Shown here one piece after another: positions 1 to 10,899 of a DNA stretch of 64,000 bases; the first letter of the stretch is position 1; each line of letters begins with the position of its first letter. The position numbers were made by a program, and so were the translations under genes. Origin of the DNA: Chaunax sp. Z400 (lineage: Eukaryota > Chordata > Actinopteri > Lophiiformes > Chaunacidae); contig CM075189.1 in NCBI GenBank assembly GCA_037577475.1, positions 18,577,839 to 18,641,838 of the forward strand, read 5' to 3'. The notes beneath the pieces were generated by a model. That model was not told the DNA's origin. It ran no database searches and was given only the letters and a program-made list of their open reading frames with translations.

Positions 1-415
1 AGCCTTTACTTAATCTCTAAGGAAGTCTAGTTTCCCATTTGTGAATTGTAATACCGTGCCTCATCCTGCAGGAGATAGTCAAGAAATATGGGCAATTTCT
101 GTTTTTACACTCATTGATTTAACTCCTGTTCTCATGTTTCATTAACTTTGCAAGAAAATGATTGATTTTTTGTAGTATGAGATCTAGTTCAGCTTGGGGC
201 ATGGTATAAATTGAATTTAAGTGTCAAGATGACAGACTGTTTGTCCTTAGTGTTTACACAAGATGTACAATATTACATTGGTTGTATGTGTGTGTATGTG
301 TGTGCACAATTGGGTTTCAGAGTCAATAGACATCATGTCTGCACATGATGGGTCCTCGGAGCATGCGGTGGGCTCCAGATTCACTTTCAACCTTCCTCAA
401 CCAAACGGCATCTGC

Positions 416-429
416 GTCACCACGGCAAC
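416..429. promoter_or_regulatory. Perfect X-box (RFX-binding motif)
   Basis: The sequence reads GTCACC, a two-base spacer, then GGCAAC. This fits both halves of the RFX consensus GTNRCC-N(0-3)-RGYAAC without mismatch. RFX factors bind such sites in ciliary-gene promoters and neural enhancers. No promoter or exon is visible next to it, so a distal enhancer role is only inference. A single 12-base match can arise by chance in 64 kb, and what surrounds it is not diagnostic. Confidence 0.4.
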
Positions 430-765
430 ATGACAAGCCTTGATTCTTCGTTTTCTACGCAAAAAGCAGCGAGGCCCAGCACGATGGCTGCCCATGTCTA
501 ACTGGAAGCTTATAAACCCTCAGTGTTAGATATGGTTGTAATAAGATACAGTTAAAGCCTGGCAGCTAATCTGATATTTCACCTAAGTGAGACATAGGAA
601 AGATATAAAAACATTAGGAGGGGGCACTAAGAGGATTAGATGGAAACAGATGTGTGCTGGCATTTTTAATCCACTCATGCTTAACCCTTTCAAGCTGCCC
701 GAACTGCTGCACGCAAACAATGATTATGATTATTTAGCTTCCAATAGGGCCGTTTCTCGTTTCAG

Positions 766-855
766 ACATCTCTCTCTCTCCCCCCCTCCCCCACTTACAC
801 ACACACACTGACAACATAAAACATGCACACACATCCCTCTCTCTCTCTCTCATCT
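766..855. repeat. Pyrimidine/CA low-complexity tract
   Basis: TC repeats run into a C-rich stretch, then ACAC repeats and a second TC run. This is simple sequence with no coding signal. Confidence 0.8.
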
Positions 856-1559
856 GATTCGATTTTGTGAAGAAAAAAAAAGGTGAGCAGCGGACAGACA
901 GAGCTCAAGTTTGATCAAGATTCACTGTCCTGTGACAACACAGCACAGGTCTGTGTGTCTGTGGTGAATCATTCTGGACTGAACATTGGTATCTGGTGGT
1001 TGGTTTAGCAGCTGCATGTGTGTGCTTGTATCAAACGCTAATTTGCATGTGTTCATGTGGAACCTGTGCATGTTTGGGCAACCACCCACACACATCCCTG
1101 TCTGTGTGTATATAAGCACTTAGTGGCTTAGTGCAACCTAATCGCACATAGACACACTTTGAGGACATGAGATTAAGTACAACCCGACTGTGGAGGGCAA
1201 TTAATCTTCCTTCCATACCAAGGCGGCTTTCATTTTGGGCTGGGCCGATCAAAGGTGGAGTGTGCTGTGTGAAAAGAAAAAAGCACATGTATTTGACCTT
1301 ATGAAATATGTTAACCCTGATATTAGTTTTAGGGGGGCAATTCCGTTGAGGAGCCCTCCAGCGGGGGATCATTGCAGTCAAAATGAAGCGATCACTCTGG
1401 AAGAGACAGCTGTTACACACGATATAAGCAAGCTTGAAGAAGCTGTTTCTTTCTGTCTGCCCCTGAGAAGTGGCACCCAACAGCCATCCAATCGTCACTG
1501 TCTATCGGGACATGACCCTTGAGGCTGCACGGGCGAGCTCACAAGAACAATGTGTGTAT

Positions 1560-1835
1560 ATAACACTACAGAAGGGCATGGCCTCTAATAAATCGCAGTG
1601 TGTGGCGGGCGGTGGTGACAAGGAGAAATAACAGGTGTCAATCTTCATTACATGTGATCTGCTGCCTCTCCAAATTCTAAATTATTCCCCAATTAAGAAG
1701 AAAAATGAAGGCAAGGATGCTCTCCTGCTTTGACATTGTAATTAATTACTTCCTTCACATGAAGAATTGACTCATTCTTCATGTCACCTTGAGCCCTCTT
1801 GTGCGGTTTGCAATGCAGAATTAGTTCACTGTATG
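1560..1835. promoter_or_regulatory. Candidate conserved non-coding element
   Basis: This is a high-complexity block with no recognisable repeat. It contains a paired-type homeodomain palindrome TAATTAATTA at 1739-1748. Just downstream an 11-base inverted repeat (ACATGAAGAAT and its complement) is separated by 6 bases. Dense AT-rich homeodomain-like sites in unique sequence are typical of vertebrate enhancers. Conservation could not be tested here, so this is a guess from composition. Confidence 0.25.
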
Positions 1836-4685
1836 ACAAAAGTTTTCAGAGTGGAGATGATTGAATATTTTGAGTTTTTAAGTTATAATAATGGAAAGTA
1901 TAATAATTATAGTTTCTTGTTTTAATTTGTGTAATATCTGCATGACTGGTAATATGTGGGTATTTTAAAAATTCGCGAGGTATTTTCAAGATACCCGAAT
2001 GAGTGAGCGACAACGCACTGGTTTTGAATATGCAACAGAGTTTATTGTGAGTCACGAAAATGACTAATGAAAATGAAAATTACAGGCTGATTCTGAGTGG
2101 GATACTGTGGGGGGAAATGTGAAAGACATTGGAAACATGATTTGACTTCCATGGGTAATTCTGCACAAAATCAAAAGATTTTATGACTGTCTGCTGCTGT
2201 TCTTTTCTTTTCTTCCCTACACACACACGCACATTAACACAAATCACCAGTCATATAAAGTTATATAAAGGCAACACAACAGATTTTTGCATAAATTTAA
2301 CATAATAGTGTAACTGTGTCCTTGTGAACACCATAGTGATAGTTTTGCAGCATTACAGATGGCTTGATAAGAAGACACCACCACAAAAAAAAAAAACACA
2401 AAAAAAACCTCATAAGCATGTCTGCAACATTACAAGTGGATGGAAACATTGGGCATCATTACAGGACTTGGCTCCCCACCATGTACAGTACATCAGTCTG
2501 AGCGGCTCATGCGTGCCGAATGTATGCCATTTGAATTTAGAGCCAACGCCCTCCTTTGGTGCAGTTTTTACACTTGGCAGGGTGATTAACGCATGTGATG
2601 CACTAAATCTGGGTTGCTCATAAAGTACCAGCGCTAGATAGAGATGGACTCAAAATTCTTTCCATCCTTTGCCTTCTGGCTCCTCAGGATCATACTGTAG
2701 ATCTCTTGGATTTCATCTTCTTTTGATGATCACCACTAAATAAACATTTTCTCCCTGAAAGAACATCCATGTTGTGTTATTTGAATTCAAAAGTGTGTAT
2801 TTGCATGTCTGTGCATGGCTGGGTGCTTCGAAGATCATGAATGAGGAATCGGGTATTTCCATTTGTCACCGATATATATGAAATATGAAAGTAAAATGGT
2901 TTACATAACCTTGCATAACTGTCTCCAGAACCTCTTGTGCATTGAATACCTTGTAAGCTGCAGCACTTCTCAGTCTTATGGTGTGTGACTCAACTGTTTC
3001 ACAAATTGTCAGGCAACCTACAAAGAGAATTATGGGCCCTGAGGGGTCTTGGGGAAATTGCACCACTGGCAGTTTTATCTGGGGGAGCTGCAGGGCATAG
3101 ACAATGCTCCACTTAAGTATGATGACAGACTAGAGGGGATGTACACTTGCCTTTTCTGTATACTTCACAAACCCTCACAGCTGAAAACTAAAACTCCTGC
3201 TGAAGTTGTCGCTGTAGGGCAAAAGTCAAGCACCATGAATTAGCATATCTTATGACTTGATTCCATTTCATTTGCAAACTAAATTTAAATTTTACCTCTT
3301 AATAGTTTCATAGCATTATACAAACAGTCTCTTCCATACACGTGAATGGTGCCATGATGAATACTGCACGTGGAATCATACATCATCACAAATATGAGCT
3401 CATGCTTCGAAACAAATCAAAACGTGGGCAGTTGACTTACATGCAGGGTGACAGAGTACAGCCAACAGGTCTGAGTGCATTTGCCTTATGGTATGTTTAC
3501 ATGTAGTCTGCTTCATAACAGAGGGGTTCATAACAGAGATAGATAAACTCCTTAATGCACGCACAACACATTCAGGGGAAGATATGCGCTTTGAAGTGGT
3601 TATTAATAAACATACAGAAAATTCCTGCAGGGATCAAGACAAGACACCAGAAAGACAGAGTAGCGTGGTGCTGCTGAATCCAAGGTAGCTCTTGTTTTCC
3701 TTCCCTTCCTACGTTAACAAGTTGTTTTGATGGCGCTTCTGTGTGATTTGAATTAAACGCTGCACATGAAGAGATGATAGCTTCTGCTGAGGTGTTTGCA
3801 TATTGGCCTGTTTGTGAGGTTGTTTTCCTACATGTCATATTGTCATATTTGTGATGAAACTCTGCCTGCAGCTCCTCCTAAATATATTTTCCTCCCATTT
3901 GTGAAATATGCACTCACTGTTCTGTGCAGTACGAAGAAGTTCGCTCATTAAACGCTGTAATGAACAGAAATCTCGGCAGCGGGCAAGGTGTTTCATCAAC
4001 ACCACTGACGGGGAAGTGAACCAAGATATATAGCCTCATTTCTGACACGCAGCAGAGAGCTAAGAAAGTGAACTATGGACTTTTCTCTTATTTCAATGAG
4101 AGATATAAACAGTGGAATGAGGCTTACTATGTTTGTGGTTCTTGTGGAGCCTCTTGCTGCCTGACCCGTCCATGGTGATGAATAATGAATGAGCAGAAGC
4201 AGTAAGAATTTGAGGACAGTTTCCTGATGAATGATAACCGGCTCCATTGGGTCTATATTTACATAGGAGATGAAAATGGTTGTTACAGTCATGGAGGCTG
4301 TAATACTTTTGACTGCTGAGCAGGCATTTTTTTTCTAATGTTATAATCAACTAGCATGGCTGACCAGAAGAGACCACACATAACAGAATAATTGAAGATG
4401 GGTGAGGGGGGCATTAGATGGCATTTCAAAAGAGATGCATTTATCTATTATGCCATTAAATGGATTCATCTGCAGGAGCAGAAATTCCAATTTATGTTTG
4501 TACCAGTCTATACAGCTGTTCCTTTAATAACCACATTCATTATGAGGCGACAGTTATCAACAGAGGGAAAAAAATGCAGCAACTGAGGTGAGGGTAATTC
4601 CGTGGGAAACACAGATATAGACTCACTAGAATAATGAGGGGAAAGATAATGATAACTTTTGCTGAAAAGGAAACAACCAGTAAAT
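1836..4685. other. Non-coding sequence, no gene recognised
   Basis: Unique AT-rich sequence with short A-runs (about 2384-2407). The open frames are all under 100 codons, overlap on both strands and have no family resemblance. I see no transposon ends or target duplications. Confidence 0.55.
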
Positions 4686-4689
4686 TCAT

Positions 4690-5130
4690 CCCTCGGCAGA
4701 CATATATACTAAAGCAGCTATGCTTGTAAGGGGGTGGGGGGCTGATGTGTCCCTGTCAAAGTCAGAGCAGCCACCTATGCCGCCACTTTTCACCTCACAG
4801 TGCAGAATCTTGCGCAGTTTGATCAGCTTTTTGAGACGACTTAATCTTGTCAGGTCGGACAATGAAGGCTGATCTCCTCCGTTCAGCAGAGTGAGCCCAC
4901 AGCTTGCCCTATTCAATCAGAGCCCAAGATTCCCCCGGAATCCATAATCATTTCTATGAGGGATTTTGAATGTATCAAATATTCTCAGGTTAAAAAGCAC
5001 TGATCTGCATTCATCCCTACCATACGTTGGCCCGGCTGAATGCAAAACGTCCCCGCTGGCTTCTGAAGGCCCAAAGGTATGCACAAAAGGTAGGATGAGA
5101 GAGAGAAGATATATTTTCTTTGTCGCTGAA
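4690..5130. promoter_or_regulatory. Candidate conserved non-coding element
   Basis: A repeat-free block of higher complexity than its flanks, with few simple-sequence runs. Two adjacent minus-strand open frames of 76 codons span it (4686-4916 and 4917-5147), but neither resembles a known protein. A regulatory element is one reading and an unrecognised exon is another. Neither can be settled without comparison to other fish. Confidence 0.2.
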
Positions 5131-6088
5131 AGGAGATGAGGAGGCAAGTGCGTTTTAAGTGTTCTCAGGGTCAGTTGGAGTTAAAAAAAAAAGAGCAGAA
5201 AGAAAAAGAAAAGTGTGAGAGAGCACAGAAAGCGGGTGAGAATCATCATTACCCCAAGGCTACTTAAAAACCCTCCACTGAGGGCACTTGATTGAACCAT
5301 TTGTAATAGAGGCTTCCTTTCACTGTATACAAAGTCAGCTAAGTAAGAAGAAGATGCTCTACATGTGGGTGGGTGTGGACAAAGAGCACCGAGTAGATGT
5401 TCTGCCCCCCAGATGTTTGCTGCCTTTGATAGAAAAGAAAGTCATACGAATGCCAGATGGTAATCTTTTTCTCTTCAGAATATAATGACCATTACTTGTC
5501 TGGGCCACAATCTGGCAAGGACAAAATTACACTGTTAAGACTTTCACTGAATTAAAATAGCATTAAGAAGCTAAACTATCTACATCATGTCGGGTTCTGT
5601 AAAGTGGTGATGGGCATTTTTACTTATTTTCTGAAATCTAAAAGAAAGCAAAACAACAGAAAAATAAATAAATAATTGATAATATCCTGGTGTCTTTTAA
5701 AACACACTGGAGATTCTGTGATTTATCTTGAACATTGGTCCATAACATTTTGGTAACCCTTATTTGAAGGGCTTTGCATTAAACTGACATGATACATCAT
5801 AACAATGAAATGACATTTGCCACAAGGATAATGTATTCTTTTCCTCTCTCTTAACAAATGTACCTAAACTCTAAATCTGTTTTACATTTCCATCACAGAC
5901 AGTACTCTTTAAACTTAGCTTTCAGATGTGACCCCTTTCAATTTGCCATCAGTTGGAGAAAAACTGAAAAACTTTTTCTTGGCCTTGAGCATCTGCCACA
6001 TTAGCCAATAGCCTAATGTAGGCTACAACATGCAATCTGCTAATATTTGCCTCTGCTCTGTGTGATTTCATGGCCATTTTTCTGCTGG

Positions 6089-6092
<4 letters not shown>
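5131..6092. other. Non-coding sequence, no gene recognised
   Basis: AT-rich sequence with a purine-rich stretch near 5180-5225 and a short AAAT run near 5662-5680. Nothing else is recognised. Confidence 0.55.

Positions 6093-6120
<28 letters not shown>
6093..6120. repeat. (CT)14 microsatellite
   Basis: Fourteen uninterrupted CT units lie immediately upstream of the SINE target site. Confidence 0.95.
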
Positions 6121-6122
<2 letters not shown>

Positions 6123-6124
6123 GG

Positions 6125-6617
6125 TTAACTCAGTCCACCGGAGGGCTGTGGCTCAAGACGTAGACAGAAGACGGAGAGGTCTTCCATTTATCGTAAGGTC
6201 AGTGGTTTGATCTCCACCCCCTGCAGTCTTCAAAGTGTCCATAAGTAAGATAGTGAACCCCTCTTTTATCCCAATGGCTGTTGCATTAGTGTTCTAAATC
6301 ACCTCTGTACGTATTCCCTGTTGTCAAACTTGGCCTTTTAACATTTAATAACTTCCAATGCCATAATTCCACAAGAGTGCTTTTGGTATAATACCATTGG
6401 AAACTATATACCTAATCCCAATTAGCTCCCATTGGTGGTTCCATTGGTGTGTGGATGGTTATGAGCAGATGATGCCTTGCATGGTGGCCTCTACTGTGTA
6501 AATATGTGTGTGAACGGGTGAAAGAATGCTGACGTGTGTTGCAAAGCACTTTGAGCAGTCAATCATACTAGAAAGGCACTCAAGAAGTACAGTTCATTTC
6601 ATTTAACTCGGTCAACC
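6125..6617 (+). mobile_element. tRNA-derived SINE with target duplications
   Basis: The insertion is bounded by 15-base direct repeats, TTAACTCAGTCCACC at 6125-6139 and TTAACTCGGTCAACC at 6603-6617, with two mismatches. The body begins with a tRNA-like head: a GGCTGTGGCTCA box-A region at about 6144, and a box B at 6204-6214 (GGTTTGATCTC, close to GGTTCRANNCC). The 3' end, from about 6541, has the ACTTTGAGCAGTC...ACTAGAAAGGCACT pattern shared by widespread teleost SINEs that borrow a LINE tail. At about 463 bases it is longer than the usual 300 or so, suggesting internal expansion. The mismatched flanks imply moderate age. Confidence 0.85.
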
Positions 6618-7500
6618 ATACACTTTTTATGCACACACGTTTTGTGTTTTTTTTTCTAACAAGTCTATGGTTGCTTATTAAAACATAGATGTCAGCTTTG
6701 TTTTAAGAGAAAAAACAAAAAACAAAACTCAACACAAAAACAGGCAGCGACACTGGAGAAAAAGAGTTGGGAAATCCTCCGTCAGAGCACAGATGATAAG
6801 ATGACTTCACTCTTTCACTAACAGATCAGGGTGATATTAACCTCAACAGAGGGGTAGCAAAAAAAGAAGGAAAAAAAGATTGATTGGAGATGTTTTATTG
6901 GTACCACTCACAACCTTTGATGTTCTTAACGTTCTAATGTGTAACAAACTGAACTGAACCAGGCCGCTTGGTGGAAATAAGGCTTTCATGAAGTCCAAAT
7001 TGTGCCTGTCAAGAAAAGCATTCATGCTACAAAATAGCATTTGCTATTGCCCTCTGCTTTGACCGGTTGGGGTGAGAGAGAAAGAGAAAGAGAAAGAATG
7101 TGGAGAGTGTGGAGAATGTGGAAGCGACAGCAAAGGAAGGACCTTCAAAACAAACTTACAAGCTGCTATTTGGACAGCAGTGTTGATTCTGTTAATGAAA
7201 CCTCTGTAAAGAATTATTATCCATTATGAAAAAAAACTACAAATGAATTAACAGACACATTTATATTTACATTTTTTAAATACAAACCCTGTGATGGGAT
7301 GTATTGAAACTTTCACCAACTAATATACGTCTTTTCTATTTGGCTGCTTGACTTCTTGCACTAATGGCAGCATCTTGCACTTAAGTAACATGTCTCAGCT
7401 GGACTAAATGCATCCACAATTAGACAGGACATTAGACACTATGCATGTAACTATGAAATGTCAAGCTGGATTTAACATTAGATTATCAGGAATGTGAATG
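6618..7500. other. Non-coding sequence, no gene recognised
   Basis: Between the SINE and the hAT element, the sequence is AT-rich with A-runs and a GAGAGAAA stretch near 7073-7097. No reading frame is credible. Confidence 0.55.
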
Positions 7501-8969
7501 CAGTGTTGGGCTAGCGATTTGGAAGGTGTGGAGAGCTACCAGTTACTCTACATTGCATAAAGCTTCACAATGTCATGGATCTGATCCATCTGTTGGTTCC
7601 TCTTAATTTGAAAGGTTCATTTCATGATTTTGTGCCATTGTTTCCCATTTTATTTTTGAAAGACTGTTTTCCATACCATGTGTATTTGTTTTGCATTTCC
7701 TTTATTTTCTTATAATCTGTTTTACCCTTTTGGTTCCTCTGTCTGTGTTGTAGTCTTCCCTGTTTTTAGTTCTAGTTCGTTCCCTTTCCCTGTTTGTTTG
7801 CTCTGTCTTGTTAATTTATTATTGAATCCTCCACATGTTTTCTCTCTTAGTTGTCCCTCTTCATATTTTCCCTCCAGTGTGTGATTGTCTGATTGTCTCC
7901 ACCTGTTGCTGATTGTCTCGTCCTCCCTGTGCCACCTGTTTGTCATTCCCTTGTTATCCCAGTGTATTTTAGTCTGTGTGATTCCCTCTGTTAGTTGTTC
8001 ACGTTCTAGCCATTCTCCTAGTGTTTTCTTGGTTTTTTGACTTTTGCCTTTTCGTGTTGGATACTGTTGCCTGCTCTGGACTGCCTTTTGTATTCTTGAA
8101 CCTGGGCTGTTTATTGCCATTTTTGAATATTAAATCCTTGAACTGCATTCTGCCCCCTGTGTTTATTGCGTTTGGGTCCAGTATTTTGTGAATCCCGACA
8201 CACAACTCTAAAGCTACCCCCCCACAGAGATGTCACAAGCCAACAGAAAAAAAGTAGCATTTTTTCTTTTAAATTAAGCCAATGCAATCATGATGCTTAA
8301 TTTCATGCTGTCTCAATGATTAATAAAACTGCCAGTCAAACGGAGCATACAAAAAATGTTAAGATCATTGTTTATTAAACAATAAGCTGTGCTCTATGCT
8401 GTCACTGCTCTTAAACAAAAAGAATATTCCCCATAAAGACAATATGCTGTTTGTGTGTTTGTACCTGTCTTTGCTCCCAGCCATGCTTATGATCAGTTTA
8501 GACTTGCAGAATAAATTTGCAAGTTAACACAACTCAAACCACAGTAGCAAAAGAATAAAGAGTCCCTCTGGATCAATTCCCCTCCATCCTACCCTCTGGC
8601 GTATTTCCATCAAGTAGACTCAAGCTCGTGTGTCTCTACTCCCCTTCAGCGGAGATGGCGTATAGGCATCAGTCCAAAGATTGGTTTGTGATGTCGTCGT
8701 TATATGGAAGTGCCTCTGTCGGCTACACTTACGTAGGCGTCCTTGTATGTTAGTGGCATCACTTACTGATCCGTAGCAGTTTTCTTTCTGCACTTGAGCA
8801 TCAGACATGCTTGGATGAAATGTAGCTTGTGTGGATGCTACCACACTACTTGATCAATAAAAGAGCGAAGCTACTGAAATCTATTTGATTGAGCAGAGAT
8901 TGATGCTCTCACCTCGCTTCTGAGAAACATAGTGCAACTAACTTGTAGTGCCACTAATGCCCAACACTG
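7501..8969. mobile_element. Non-autonomous hAT-like element, split by an LTR
   Basis: The left end begins CAGTGTTGGGC at 7501. The right end finishes GCCCAACACTG at 8969, the exact inverted complement over 11 bases. The flanking 8-mers, TGTGAATG (7493-7500) and TGAGAATA (8970-8977), agree at 6 of 8 positions, as expected for an aged 8-bp hAT target duplication. Excluding the inserted LTR and its extra CACAA, the element is about 834 bp. It has no transposase frame, so it is a passively mobilised (MITE-like) member. Its right part contains the GTAGC/GCTAC-rich sequence common in such fish elements. Confidence 0.7.
7566..8205 (+). mobile_element. Solo LTR of an LTR retrotransposon, 5-bp TSD
   Basis: The LTR runs 7571-8200 (630 bp). 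It starts TGTCATGGAT and ends ATCCCGACA, giving the TG...CA termini and imperfect short inverted repeats of LTR retroelements. It is bounded by identical 5-bp duplications CACAA at 7566-7570 and 8201-8205. The strand is strongly T/C-rich, and an ATTAAA polyadenylation-like signal lies at 8129-8134, which supports the plus orientation. No internal gag or pol region is present, so this is the product of LTR-LTR recombination. Terminal structure fits a Gypsy-type or similar element, but the family is not certain. Confidence 0.8.
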
Positions 8970-10860
8970 TGAGAATATAACATTAGCAGTACCTTTTCTT
9001 TTAGGTTTATCGGTTGCAATGAGTTCAGGCTTAAATGCTGTCAATGATTAAAGTCTTCTTGCAGATGCTTGCGGAAAGAGCATTTTGGCATCCAGAGTGA
9101 CTGAGTGGCTACTTTTCAAAAGCCAGAGTTGAACTTATTAACAGTATTTACTAAGGAGAGTGAGTCTACTGTATTACAGTCTGGTGCACATAGATGAGCA
9201 GTGGTATTTGTGCTAACCTTGCAATAGACGAGAAAGCCTGAGTCTATAGTGTAGCCAAGCAGAGTTCAAGCCTTGGATGGAAATAAATATTTGAAATGCA
9301 TGAGAGAAATTATTTTTCATTTAAATATATTTTATTTGGTATATTTAGTCAGTTAAATAAAATACAAAATGTATTTTTGTCAAGACTAAAGACGCAAAAG
9401 TGATTGCTGCATGACAACATATGCAATGATTCACATTCAATGTGTCTTTCATTTTATATGTGTATGTAAATCTGCATGAACATCGCAGGTTTTTTGGTGT
9501 ATTGTTTCTTTCTTAAGGCTAATATCAGACAGTGGTCACATTGACAGTAATATGATCTGTCTAAGAAAAAGATCAACTGAAATGAAACAAAAGCATCTGA
9601 GGAGTAAATCTGAACCAAGTGCAAAAGGCATTCAAGGTGACTGTAGTCTTAGAATCTGAAGAAGTGCCTCAACTGTGGAATAAATTACCTCCTCTCAAAC
9701 AGTTGGCATTTCATTTGGCGTTTGAGCAATGCTACACATACCGAGTGATGAGTCTGTGCTGTCACCTCTCTTGTTCACTCCCAACTCCTTTCATTTCCGA
9801 TCCAACTTTGGGAAATGTCACCTCCACGACTGTCTCCTCATTCCTCAACATCTGTAAAGGCATGAAAACGGAGACAGCAGAGAGTCTGGTGAGGAGCTTC
9901 GCTGGATGTTGGTGATTGAACAGTCTGCAGTTCAATGTCTGAGACAGAAGTTAATAGGGTTGACTGGGCTGATGAGGCACGGGAGTATAGACTGTCAAGG
10001 AGGGTCAGGTTATGTGATCTGAAGCTTCCACATAAGTCTGTACATTCTTTGCAGTGGGATACGAGTCCAGAATGCATTTTAATTGGACCATCAGTCATGA
10101 TTCGTGTCCATTGCCAATGTTCAGTACCAGTGAAGGAAATACTGGGATCTATATGTGGTGAGGTTGGGGTGATGAATGAATATAATAGTCATTGCAGTAG
10201 TTCTTTAAGGGGAACCAGTAAAGAGGTGCACATCTGATCTCTGCTTGGACGTTGCCCCTGCCGACTACCTGGGAAAAGCTGGAAGAATTTGAAAAGCGGT
10301 TGAATTTAGACAAGGAATAAATAGATACCTGAGCTGATGAAGACACGGTCACACTCATGAAGATTATAAACACTTAGGTCAGGCTCACATTACAAGAGTT
10401 TTAAAATCCAAACAAATTGGGAAATTGGGTTTCTTCACACCCATAATGAGAATCTCTTCAGATTATCTTGTGTTCGATCTTAAACCGTTTTTTTTTTTTT
10501 AAAAGATAAAAAATAACGGGTCATTACGCACCACAGGATTTCATTAAGATTCTTCTGCCCAAGGGAGCTATGAATAGGTGATCTCTCGTGAAGAATATAT
10601 GTAATATAACAAAATGACTGCCAAAGTTGCCGTGGCGATCGGCCTACTTTGCAGTGAGAAAACAAACAGACAAACAAAAAATGAGCATGGATGAGAAAAT
10701 GTTTGGAAGGATGTGTTCAACATACCCTGTCTATCCTTCAGAGAGAACTGGTTTCTGTCAACTGTAGTAAGCTAACTAATGTTAACCTAAAAGGCTGAAG
10801 CGTTTGCTGTTGGCTGCATCGTCAGCTTCTCCAGGATGTCTCTCATTGGCTAATGTGATC
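8970..10860. other. Non-coding sequence, no gene recognised
   Basis: Unique sequence. A 98-codon frame at 9619-9915 (+) and overlapping frames to 10237 look like chance or an old decayed element, since no motif is recognisable. At 10626-10639, GTTGCC-GT-GGCGAT resembles an X-box with one mismatch, and a T-run lies at 10489-10500. The stretch 10377-10680 may be a decayed MITE, but no ends could be defined. Confidence 0.5.
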
Positions 10861-10899
10861 TTGTATATCTGGTGCTTATGCAATCAACCAGATATACAA
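10861..10899. repeat. 13-bp perfect hairpin
   Basis: TTGTATATCTGGT (10861-10873) is followed after 13 bases by its exact complement ACCAGATATACAA (10887-10899). The stem does not extend outward, so a microRNA precursor is unlikely. It may be a small local inverted repeat. Confidence 0.7.

Larger units (their letters stand above)
1..1559. other. Non-coding sequence, no gene recognised
   Basis: This stretch holds no exon I can support. It contains a short TG-rich run near 286-304, a pyrimidine/CA-rich tract at 766-855, and otherwise unique AT-rich sequence. A 156-codon open frame lies on the minus strand at 1031-1498, but it matches no family I know and lacks exon-like context, so I treat it as chance. 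A perfect RFX-type X-box at 416-429 is listed separately. Confidence 0.6.

Noticed and set aside
1031..1498. 155-codon minus-strand open frame
   Set aside because: No recognisable domain, no exon-like splice context, and a competing plus-strand frame covers part of it. Chance openness is more likely.
9619..10237. 98- and 100-codon frames as coding exons
   Set aside because: No domain, splice or codon-bias support. The amino-acid sequences look random and the two overlap on different frames.
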